Source: Bin80 sp965261255
Lineage (GTDB): Bacteria; Bacteroidota; Rhodothermia; Rhodothermales; Bin80
Direction of reading: 5' to 3'
Assembly: GCA_965261255.1 (NCBI GenBank)
Contig: CBDHCQ010000004.1
Location: 372,001 to 436,000, forward strand
Length of the DNA: 64,000 bases
The notes under the pieces are model-generated. The model did not search any database, was not told the origin of the DNA, and saw nothing but the letters and a program-made list of their open reading frames with translations. Below, in pieces: positions 32,315 through 40,384 of this stretch (position 1 is the first letter of the stretch; the number at the start of each line of letters is the position of its first letter). Both the position numbers and the translations under genes were made by a program.

Positions 32315-33397
32315 TTATTGAGGGGGCAGACCTTCTGGTCCCGGGTCTTGCGAATGCGCACTTCTCACCGCCATGTCTGGGGGGTCTACGGCATATACAA
32401 CCACCGTCGTGTCCCGAACCTGCCAAACGCGCTTGCGCATGGGGTCGTACGATGCATAGCTGATGCGTTTCCAAGGCACGGATACCGAATATTCATAATC
32501 TCCTGTGGCCGCGTTGTAAACGTCAAAAGCATTGTAAACGAACACGACCAACTTATCGCCGTATATCTCGCTCATACCATTGAGTGTTCGGCCTGCTACA
32601 CGGGTGGCGAATCCGCTACTCGTGTTGAGCCTTTCCAAACTGGGTGGCTCTGCCGTCTCGAAATCCGGAGTGGCCCGCGCGTAAATTACGGTTCCAATGG
32701 AATCAAAGCGCACCAGTATCGGATAACTAGCAGAGACGTAAACAATGTCCTCCTGATATGGGACAATCTTTCCACCCATAAGCATTCGATCTAACGCAGT
32801 TTGACCCTCGAGTATCGTGCCAATAAAGCGAGCTTCATTTTCGTCTACACTAGTCCCAAGCAAGGAATCACTCTGTAAGTCAATCCAATAGGCCCGACCA
32901 CTCCGTGTGATCCTGTATCTGTACGCATGTACGCCCGGTATGCTATAGAGGAACGTCGGCCTATCTACTGCAAAAAATGAGACGATCCGGCGATACGGGT
33001 CCATGACATACAAAACGGAATCCCCTAAGATGGCAGCATCCGTGAAAATGCTAAATTCCCCCGGCCCTTCGCCGTGCCTCCCGTAGGACTGCTTGAAATA
33101 CCCATCCGCATCAAAATGCATGATCTTCATGTCTGCATCATCCCTGAAATACAAGGCTCCATCAGGTCCAATCGTGAATGGTCCCCGCTTGGGCAGCTCG
33201 ATGCCAGCCTCACGAGGCACTTCATAGAGCTGCCGTAGAGAAACCTGACGCCACTCCCGCTCAACGCTGGCTTGGCGTTGTATGGGCATTGCAAATCCTT
33301 CAACAGTTACGTACTCAGTATCTGAATTGCATCCAGTTGCTGCCAGAAGAAGCCACAGCACACTCCATGCAGCCTGATTCCTTCGGAGCTGGAACAT
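32315..33397 (-). CDS. Six-bladed beta-propeller lipoprotein
   Basis: 360 residues from the ATG at 33397, giving signal peptide and lipobox (A-A-T-G-C23). The body shows NHL-like blade repeats: GPFTIGPDGALYFRDD, MKIMHFDADGYFKQSYGRHGEGPGEF, DSVLYVMDPYRRIVSFF, YGDKLVVFVYNAFDVYNAATG. This matches the six-bladed beta-propeller lipoproteins common in Bacteroidota and Rhodothermota, whose roles are mostly unknown (binding or sensing). No catalytic site was recognised. It lies between a thioredoxin-like gene and, after ~550 bp, the sulfotransferase genes on the same strand. Confidence 0.75.
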   Translation of the reverse strand: MFQLRRNQAAWSVLWLLLAATGCNSDTEYVTVEGFAMPIQRQASVEREWRQVSLRQLYEVPREAGIELPKRGPFTIGPDGALYFRDDADMKIMHFDADGYFKQSYGRHGEGPGEFSIFTDAAILGDSVLYVMDPYRRIVSFFAVDRPTFLYSIPGVHAYRYRITRSGRAYWIDLQSDSLLGTSVDENEARFIGTILEGQTALDRMLMGGKIVPYQEDIVYVSASYPILVRFDSIGTVIYARATPDFETAEPPSLERLNTSSGFATRVAGRTLNGMSEIYGDKLVVFVYNAFDVYNAATGDYEYSVSVPWKRISYASYDPMRKRVWQVRDTTVVVYAVDPPDMAVRSAHSQDPGPEGLPPQ

Positions 33398-33948
33398 TAG
33401 GATGCTCTGCTGCCCAAAGTGTAATCTCTTGTTATGGACCATCTCAGTTGTTTTCTCCTATCTTGCCCGCAAAAATTTCAAGCCTTGTGGTAACTTCGTC
33501 TTCTGAACAGGGCACATCCTAAGCGTTGAAGCACGCAAATTCTATGCCGCAGTCACGCGTACCGTCGCACCCGTATTCAATACCCTTAACCTCAGAGCTG
33601 CTACTTCAGAATTCCGCTGCGGCACCTAATGATCTTAGTGAGAGACTGTAAGCCGTCAAGAACGTGAGCAGAAGGGCCATAACCACAACTGATATCAACA
33701 TCCTAGTTCTCGAGGTCGTTGTTCCAATCGACCAGTTTTTCATTAGGGTTTACTCACTATGGGTGGTTTAATTCCGGTTTATCTCCAGTGCACCTTGCAC
33801 TCGGCTTGAATTCTAGGGCCCGATGTACGAAAACCCCAGAGAAAAACCAAAACAATCTGACCCAAAACGGAGGATGCTCCACTTGGCGTTTTCCTGCCCT
33901 ATGACGTGGCTAAGTTTCCGCCGGGTAGACTTAAGAAGTATCAGAAGA
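33398..33948. other. Intergenic stretch, no supported gene
   Basis: No reading frame here has a convincing protein signature. A short + strand frame at 33719-33904 has a W-F-N-S-G-L-S-P run that faintly recalls the end of an IS3-type integrase, but there are no terminal repeats and no other IS parts. The promoter of the beta-propeller gene probably lies in the left part. Confidence 0.5.
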
Positions 33949-35670
33949 TCACTGATGCGTTAGCGTAATGGTTGCCGAAGATCCTCCGGCGATAAATCTA
34001 CATAAGTAGTGACCGCGTGGGAGTGCTGCAGCGTTGAAGACGTAACTGTATGCCCCCGGTGCGTGAAATTCATCTACCAGAACGGCTACTTCCTGGCCGA
34101 GCATGTTGAAGACGGTAATCTCAACATTTGTTGGGTTATCGACTTGGATATCTATTGTGGTACTTCCACTGAACGGATTTGGATAGTTGGGCAACAGTCT
34201 AAAGGGTAAATCCGGAGTTGAGCCAGCGATATTCAATTCAATGGCCCCAATAGGAGTCAGGTCCCTTCCATCGAATCCCTCAAAATCCGTACCGTATCGC
34301 AGCGCCCGATACACAGCATTCTGGAGGCGCACAGAGCCTGGAGGTCCGAATACAGGGATGACGTCTCCCTGAGAGAGGGGGCCAGTCTGAACGACGGGAT
34401 TAACATATTCCCAGACCAATGCATCCGATCCTTCCGCTAGCTCAAAGATACGGCCAGTCATCCCCTCGGCAATTAATGTGTTTCCATTGGGGAGGCGTTG
34501 TTGGCCTGAGACGATATTGCTGAAAAACTCGCTCGGTGCAGAGAAGCTCCAGATAGATTCAGGGTCCTTATAGGTCCCGTCTACTCCTTGTTCAAACCAG
34601 ACTGCGTTACCATAAATCTCTTCCATATAGGGGAGCTTGAGCTCGTGTACGGTTGAGTATTCACCTTCCGGTTGCCCTACGCCGTTCTCAAATACCATAA
34701 GATTGCCAGCTCCCGGCAGGCCATCTGGAATCCATAACACGGAATGCAGAAAATGAAGCGTCTGATCACTTTCCGTTCCCAGACCGTACATCTGCGGATT
34801 CCCCCAGCGATACAAAAGTCGCCCACCCCATCCAAATGTGCCACCTGTCTCCCCACGCGCTTCCTCTGTTGAAGTGCTATGATCAATTATCCAGAGCTCG
34901 TCAACAAAAGAGGCACTGATTGCAATGATGTCGAGCTCCTCATTGTAATCCAGCGCATTGAAATGGAGCCAGTCCCCACCAACCGAGGTGTTTACATCAA
35001 TTCGTTGCGGATGATCGGAAATATTTTCCACATAAGTATCCAGTAGCGGAGCATGGTCTTGTGCAAGGTGATCCCAGACATACCACTGCCAGACAATTTC
35101 TGCACTGTCAGGCAGTATTGGCTTAAACTCTACGATACGTTCACTCAGGATGGTGTTCTGATCATTGGCGAGGTTTTCCGGGTTGTATCCTACGGCCAGT
35201 ATTTCGTCCATATCGCGCACATCCCAGACGATCGCGAGAATGTTGCCGTTTGGCAGGGGGACTACGTCGTGGTGCAGCATATACTCTTCATTCACAAAGT
35301 CGTATTGCCATCGGATCGTTCCATCCCATTCTATGATTTCCACACGCCCGGCTAAGCCTCGGACGTTAGTCCACGAATTTGGGGATGCCGAAGCTCTAAG
35401 CAGGGCACCATCCGGCAACAGTCTGTTGGTAGCACCAAATGCAGAATTGACCTGCCAACGATGTACTTCCCGCCCTTCCAGATCAACCAGATACACCGAG
35501 GGGTGGAGCATTGGAGCAATCAGGGTATAGCCCTCGAAAGCTCCCGGCATGTTGTGCATGAGCCCGACGGTACGCTGTTGTGCCTCCACAGTACCGGGTA
35601 CAAAGAGAAGCATAAGGAGTAAGCAGGAAGGCACGAATAATCGCATCAGGATTAAGCTTTGATTGATCAT
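33949..35670 (-). CDS. Aryl-sulfate sulfotransferase-like protein with T9SS sorting domain
   Basis: 573 residues from the ATG at 35670, which gives a signal peptide (MINQSLILMRLFVPSCLLLMLLF...VEAQ); upstream in-frame codons run into the neighbouring gene. The body is an ASST-type beta-propeller: HNMPGAFEGYTLIAPM, LVDLEGREVHRWQVN, MLHHDVVPLPNGNILAI and DWLHFNALDYNEELDIIAIS, with histidines at the positions that line the active site in characterised enzymes. The C terminus is a T9SS domain (LLPNYPNPFSGSTTI, NMLGQEVAVLVDEFHAPGAYS, LPRGHYLCRF). ASSTs move sulfate from one phenol to another without PAPS. Surface display through T9SS would be unusual, since known bacterial enzymes are periplasmic. 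A second ASST lies 61 bp upstream. Confidence 0.85.
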   Translation of the reverse strand: MINQSLILMRLFVPSCLLLMLLFVPGTVEAQQRTVGLMHNMPGAFEGYTLIAPMLHPSVYLVDLEGREVHRWQVNSAFGATNRLLPDGALLRASASPNSWTNVRGLAGRVEIIEWDGTIRWQYDFVNEEYMLHHDVVPLPNGNILAIVWDVRDMDEILAVGYNPENLANDQNTILSERIVEFKPILPDSAEIVWQWYVWDHLAQDHAPLLDTYVENISDHPQRIDVNTSVGGDWLHFNALDYNEELDIIAISASFVDELWIIDHSTSTEEARGETGGTFGWGGRLLYRWGNPQMYGLGTESDQTLHFLHSVLWIPDGLPGAGNLMVFENGVGQPEGEYSTVHELKLPYMEEIYGNAVWFEQGVDGTYKDPESIWSFSAPSEFFSNIVSGQQRLPNGNTLIAEGMTGRIFELAEGSDALVWEYVNPVVQTGPLSQGDVIPVFGPPGSVRLQNAVYRALRYGTDFEGFDGRDLTPIGAIELNIAGSTPDLPFRLLPNYPNPFSGSTTIDIQVDNPTNVEITVFNMLGQEVAVLVDEFHAPGAYSYVFNAAALPRGHYLCRFIAGGSSATITLTHQ

Positions 35671-35731
35671 GAAAATGTAGTTCGTTGAGGGGGGCTGCAC
35701 GGCCTTTGCCGATTCTGATTGCGTTCGGAAG

Positions 35732-37279
35732 TTATCGATTTTGTGGATAGATCGGCAGCCGTTCGACGCGATGAAACGTAATGCCGTATCGTGCATCAGT
35801 ATTCGGAATGGTGGCCTCATACACGACATCTTTCGTTTGATAATCGACTTCGATTGTTTTGCCGTTTGGGCCATTTTCCCAGTTGGCTCCCGGCATAAAT
35901 ACCACATTGTCTTCCTCTGGGTGATAATCAACGTCCGACACAATAGCTGAATAGGTCGTATGTCCACGTTCCCGACCGTATTCCCAGAGCTGTTGAACGG
36001 TCATGGCATCATCGTCAAGTCGATATTCGACTGCGCGACTGAACACGGGCTGGCCTTGGTAGTGCCGATTGTCACCATTGTCAAATAAGAGCAGAGTTCC
36101 GTGTGGGGTTAGTTTCGGGGCATGCTGATACCATGCCCAGGAGAACTCCGAATGATCAATAAAGCCGTCAAGAACGGCAGGATCTGCGATAGGCTGACCG
36201 CTTGCATCCAAGGGTTGCAGGAGTTTGCTGTTCAGATCTGTGCCATCACCAGCTCTACCCCAGTTGTTGTGGGGGGCCAAGATCCAAATGACCTGATTGT
36301 CGCGCGTCAGCTTGACGGTGCCCTGGACACGTCCAGAAACAATTATGGCGTCCTTCGCCTCGTCGTATGCCAGACCGTTTGCATGAAACCAATCCCGGGC
36401 ATTACTACTCCATACGCGTCGTCTTCGGTTGAGAGATTCTCTAAGATCCCATTCCTGTACAATATCACCGGTCTCACGATCGATTTCTAGGATATGATCT
36501 TCAACGGTTGCCAGACCGTGCTTATTGACGGTTGCCAGCAGGTTACCATTTGGAAGCTCCAAAACGTTGTGATGGAATCCGTAGCCAGGCAGGGGCCATT
36601 CGTTGATCACTCTGCCCAGCATATCCAATTCGACGAGACGCCCGCTACTACCGTCTCCAAAGTAGAGATTTCCATTCTTGAGTCGCTCAACTCCTGCATC
36701 ATAAAACAGGTTTCCGAGTACGGGATGGGTACTCATGTTTGCATACCAGCGAATATTGCCGTATTGGTCGAACATGAACGGGATTTGAGGTAGGCCGCTG
36801 TCGGTGCGTCCGAAGAAACTGACCAAGTTCATACCGGGCTTTTTTCGATCAGTATTTACACTGACCTTAATTTCCGGCAGCTCGGGCGAAAGTTGTGGCG
36901 TATCAATAGGTCGGCTCTCTTCTCCCAACAGCTGATCTTCGGCGTCGTAGAATCTAATCAACAGGGTGTTACGGTGTGCGGGATAGAGTCCGAGTACAGG
37001 AAGGCTAAAAGACTTAGCCCGTTCTTCAAAGCGGTGTATGAGTGATTCGGCACCATTATTCAGACCTAAAATCTCAAGCTCCACCTGTACGGGGTCGCTG
37101 GTTTCCAGTCGTAGCTCCGCCGCGAGGGGTGCATAGCCGGTTGGATTGAGGATAAGGCTCTCATTTACGATGAAGCTTTCTAGTCCAGGCATTTCCGTGT
37201 CGGTGGGGCTGCTGTCGCAGCCCAGGGCCCAACAGAGAGCAAGAGCTATTAACCAGGAGTTCCTGCTAGAAAACGACAT
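35732..37279 (-). CDS. Aryl-sulfate sulfotransferase-like lipoprotein
   Basis: 515 residues with lipobox W-A-L-G-C21. Residues ~55-135 form an N-terminal beta-sandwich as in ASST enzymes; the propeller follows. Diagnostic segments are GYGFHHNVLELPNGNLLATV, DWFHANGLAYDEAKDAIIVS and NQVIWILAPHNNWG, which match the active-site histidine/arginine regions of arylsulfotransferases. The predicted reaction is transfer of sulfate from an aryl sulfate donor to a phenolic acceptor in the envelope. It precedes the T9SS-tagged ASST by 61 bp and follows a sulfatase gene by 222 bp, all on the - strand, suggesting a locus for sulfated aromatics. Donor and acceptor are unknown. Confidence 0.87.
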   Translation of the reverse strand: MSFSSRNSWLIALALCWALGCDSSPTDTEMPGLESFIVNESLILNPTGYAPLAAELRLETSDPVQVELEILGLNNGAESLIHRFEERAKSFSLPVLGLYPAHRNTLLIRFYDAEDQLLGEESRPIDTPQLSPELPEIKVSVNTDRKKPGMNLVSFFGRTDSGLPQIPFMFDQYGNIRWYANMSTHPVLGNLFYDAGVERLKNGNLYFGDGSSGRLVELDMLGRVINEWPLPGYGFHHNVLELPNGNLLATVNKHGLATVEDHILEIDRETGDIVQEWDLRESLNRRRRVWSSNARDWFHANGLAYDEAKDAIIVSGRVQGTVKLTRDNQVIWILAPHNNWGRAGDGTDLNSKLLQPLDASGQPIADPAVLDGFIDHSEFSWAWYQHAPKLTPHGTLLLFDNGDNRHYQGQPVFSRAVEYRLDDDAMTVQQLWEYGRERGHTTYSAIVSDVDYHPEEDNVVFMPGANWENGPNGKTIEVDYQTKDVVYEATIPNTDARYGITFHRVERLPIYPQNR

Positions 37280-37501
37280 ACAACTTGAATGTATCGGTTA
37301 GAATTTGATTGCCTAGTTTCCTATTGCTAAGGTAAGGACTTTACTAGTTGGCGCGACAATGTCTAGGACCAGCTTGCGGTAGCTATAAATACGCCACTCG
37401 AAATCCGACACCTGACTAGACCGGGAGCCGCGAATATCTGGATACTCCCCCATTGACAAACTGCCCGGTGCGTGCGGGTTGATCTATGGATCTCCCAAGC
37501 A

Positions 37502-38926
37502 TCAGTAATCAGCTTCGTTGGCACTATTCTCTTGGGATGCTCTCCATTGGTGCCATTCCGCAACCAGTTCGTCTAGCTTTTGGGGATGGGAAGCTGCTAG
37601 ATCAACCGATTCGGAGGGGTCGCTGGAGATATCGTACAGCTCAAAAGTTGTGCCTCCGTCATCACTATAGATCTTGTAGGCTTCGTTCATCAGACTGGCC
37701 TGTTGCTGGAACCGGAACGCCAGGCTTTTTTCTCTCCTCTCTACTGTTCCATTGATAAGAGGCAACAGATTCACGCCATCATAAGGGCGATCATATTTCT
37801 CTAGGTTGATATTCAGGATACTGGCAATGGTAGGAAAATAGTCCGAAGTAAAGGATGGTGATTCCAGGATGCTGCCGGGTGAAATTATTCCAGGCCATTC
37901 CATGATGCCGGGGACTCGAATCCCTCCTTCATAAAGACTTCTTTTTCTGCCTCTGAGCCCCTTGGTGATTCCCTGAGTCCTTCCGGTTACGGTGGCGCCT
38001 TCAGGGCCATTATCGCTGGTGAAAAACAACACCGTCTGGTCTGCCACTCCCAATTCCCGAAGGGTTCTTCTTAGGCGTCCCACTTGTTCGTCCATGGCAG
38101 TCAACGCTCCGTAGAAATGCTGCTGATCTTCGGACAAATCCTTGTATTGCTCTTTATAAGGTTCTCCTGCAATGACAGGTAGATGTGGCGTGTGGAACCA
38201 AACAACACCTAAGAAGGGTCGATCTTTCTTTACCGCATCTTCAACGAAAGGGATTACCCTGTCCATAATCACACGGGAATCGTCTCCCGCTAGATTTTCT
38301 GTTACAATCTTACCCGGCGCTGACCAATAGAATGTATTGAATGGTTCGCGTTCCTGCAGAGATAGCGATACGTCGCCTGCAGAGCGGGGAGGGGTAATCA
38401 TGGGATCCCAGGTAGGCACTTTTGATTCTGTCACGAAGTATGTATCAAAGCCATGTTCGGAGGGCGGCGAATAGTGGGCATCATGTTGTGGTCTGCCTCC
38501 CCGATTGGCATCAATGGTGTCACGGGTCAAGGTTCCCAAATGCCACTTACCAAAAATTCCTGTGACATACCCTGCTTCCTTGCCCAATTCTGCTACAGTC
38601 ACTTCTTCAGTTCTTAAATGGCCACAATTGGCATGACAGATACCATAGCGAAGCGGGTGGCGCCCGGTCATTACACTTCCACGCGTGGGTGAGCACACTG
38701 CCGAAGCCGCATAGAAACGATTGAACACGACGCCATTGGATGCCATCTCATCTATACTGGGCGTTATTAGGTATGGATGTCCATTATAACCTGTATCGCC
38801 CCATCCCTGGTCATCCGTCATAATTAGAATAATATTAGGACGAGTTGCTTCCGTTGATTTTTTCTGGCATGACGCGATGAGTAACGGCAGTAAAAAGACG
38901 ATCAGCGTTTTGAGAATTGTATACAT
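37502..38926 (-). CDS. Sulfatase lipoprotein (arylsulfatase-like)
   Basis: 474 residues from the ATG at 38926 (lipobox I-A-S-C20). Sulfatase hallmarks: NIILIMTDDQGWGD metal site, C78-S-P-T-R82-G formylglycine motif with MTGRHPLRYG, GYVTGIFGKWHLG, and FFTSDNGPEG for the second metal-binding pair. The C-terminal part has the YKIYSDDGGTTFELYDISSDPSE pattern of S1 family enzymes. It would hydrolyse sulfate esters outside the inner membrane after Cys78 is converted to formylglycine; no maturase is encoded in the window. It is the first gene of the - strand series that continues with two aryl-sulfate sulfotransferases. Substrate not predictable from the sequence alone. Confidence 0.9.
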   Translation of the reverse strand: MYTILKTLIVFLLPLLIASCQKKSTEATRPNIILIMTDDQGWGDTGYNGHPYLITPSIDEMASNGVVFNRFYAASAVCSPTRGSVMTGRHPLRYGICHANCGHLRTEEVTVAELGKEAGYVTGIFGKWHLGTLTRDTIDANRGGRPQHDAHYSPPSEHGFDTYFVTESKVPTWDPMITPPRSAGDVSLSLQEREPFNTFYWSAPGKIVTENLAGDDSRVIMDRVIPFVEDAVKKDRPFLGVVWFHTPHLPVIAGEPYKEQYKDLSEDQQHFYGALTAMDEQVGRLRRTLRELGVADQTVLFFTSDNGPEGATVTGRTQGITKGLRGRKRSLYEGGIRVPGIMEWPGIISPGSILESPSFTSDYFPTIASILNINLEKYDRPYDGVNLLPLINGTVERREKSLAFRFQQQASLMNEAYKIYSDDGGTTFELYDISSDPSESVDLAASHPQKLDELVAEWHQWRASQENSANEADY

Positions 38927-39407
38927 GTCAAAATGTGGCAATGGCGGTTAAAAAAGTGCCAATGCAACCATACTGTGTTCCCGAGTTCCTATCTGGATCG
39001 GGTCAGCTGACCCAACGCTAGAATCTATCAAAACAGACATTACAATAAGTAGATACACGTAAACCAAATACGCATCTGGATAACATCTATATATGGCAAT
39101 TCGCCTTTGCATTCACAGAATGGTCCCCAACCGCCCTGCTGTGCGGATTCTTCAATCCGGTACGTTTGTCTGTTTCTGCATGCAGTCCACAGCCTTGACG
39201 TCGTTTTGCGCAGCCCGATTTGTGCGTTATGAATGCCCGCAGAGCCCCAAATCTGACCGATTATTCAGGGATAATAATCCCCCAAAAAAACCGCGAAGGT
39301 GCTTGCATCTTTATAGAAAAAGCATTATATACTAACAGGTTATGTGTGGCGGGTGTACTTCTGTCGCACTATTAATTGTTATTTCACTCACCAAACCGGG
39401 CGTAAAA
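38927..39407. other. Divergent intergenic region
   Basis: The region lies between the sulfatase start on the - strand and a small membrane-protein gene on the + strand. No supported gene is seen. The right part holds a promoter-like sequence at 39303-39333. Confidence 0.5.
39303..39333 (+). promoter_or_regulatory. Candidate sigma70-type promoter
   Basis: TTGCAT at 39303-39308 is followed after 17 nt by TATATA (39326-39331), overlapping TATACT at 39328-39333. It points toward the small membrane protein starting at 39408 (or 39342). The spacing is ideal for a general bacterial promoter. Bacteroidota primary sigma factors often prefer a different consensus, so this is tentative. Confidence 0.35.
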
Positions 39408-39734
39408 ATGTTGAGAAGAGTGTTAGTCGGTTTAATGGTTGTCTTGGCCGCTGTTCATGGCCTTGGGCCTGAAATGATTGGCGGGGGAGTTGTGCCTCTA
39501 TTACTGGTCCTTTCAGGGCTTGCGTATGGAGTCGTTGCAACAGATGCGGAGAATCCAACCATTTACTTAGTGGTCGTGTTGGCGGTTGGAGCTACTGCAG
39601 GTGCAGACGTGTTATCTAGCATACATGAATTAGGGCCGTATCTTGACAGTATACTCGATGCAGCTACATATCCCTTGTATGCATCCGTAGCCACCATCTT
39701 GTGCATACGGACGTACAACCGGGTGAAAGCATAG
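39408..39734 (+). CDS. Small integral membrane protein, unknown function
   Basis: 108 residues from the ATG at 39408; an in-frame ATG at 39342 would add 22 residues with Cys-rich start MCGGC. The protein is almost entirely hydrophobic, with about four membrane segments (RVLVGLMVVLAAVHGLG, GGGVVPLLLVLSGLAYGVVA, IYLVVVLAVGATAGADVL, TYPLYASVATILCI). It has no recognised family motif. It stands alone between a divergent sulfatase and the tRNA-Ala gene. Coding status rests on the hydrophobic pattern, a plausible promoter and the lack of any competing frame. Confidence 0.55.
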   Translation: MLRRVLVGLMVVLAAVHGLGPEMIGGGVVPLLLVLSGLAYGVVATDAENPTIYLVVVLAVGATAGADVLSSIHELGPYLDSILDAATYPLYASVATILCIRTYNRVKA

Positions 39735-40146
39735 GAGGTGGGTCAGCTAGATCATTGTCGGGTAACTGCGGGACTTATTGATACAACGGGTCGCTTTGAA
39801 GCAACCGGCTTTGTTGTGGCTCACGTTTACCTAGGAATGATCTGTTGGCCGTTGCGTGTTGTTTGATTTGATTCAGGAATCAGCGGATCTCGGTGGTATG
39901 CCATAGAGCCTGTGGTTGCCTGGTTCAGCAGGTCTTATTGTGGATGATACTCCCCGTTGCCGCGGTGCCCAAATTTGCGGTTGCGCCGGGTGTCGTTCCT
40001 GCCACTTGGTGCTGACAGAGGTTCTGGCGGGTCGTCCCGCTTCAAGGGGAGATGGGGCAAGATGGTTTGGGCTGGGCGAATGAAGCCCGGCGGGTGGCCT
40101 TGTGGGTATAAGAGGGATTGCGGATTTACACGTTTAGCCACAAAAG
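39735..40146. other. Intergenic stretch, no supported gene
   Basis: Nothing recognisable lies between the small membrane protein and the tRNA-Ala 3' end. A - strand frame at 39935-40297 runs through the tRNA and is not credible. No strong hairpin followed by a T-run was found. Confidence 0.5.
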
Positions 40147-40219
<73 letters not shown>

Positions 40220-40384
40220 TGGTCCTGCCTCGAGGTTACACAAGGTTTTTGCGATGTGGTTCCTTCCAGAGTTTCTCCGCCGTTCCGTAATCCTCATAAT
40301 GCGACGAAGTATAGGTGATCAAGTTTTCGGTAAAATGGTTTAGGCGCACGGTAAATCATTTATCTTGGTGGGGGGCAAAGGACT

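Noticed and set aside
33719..33904. Possible IS3-type integrase end (W-F-N-S-G-L-S-P run)
   Set aside because: Only a short fragment resembles the family tail; no catalytic DDE segment, terminal inverted repeats or target duplication were found.
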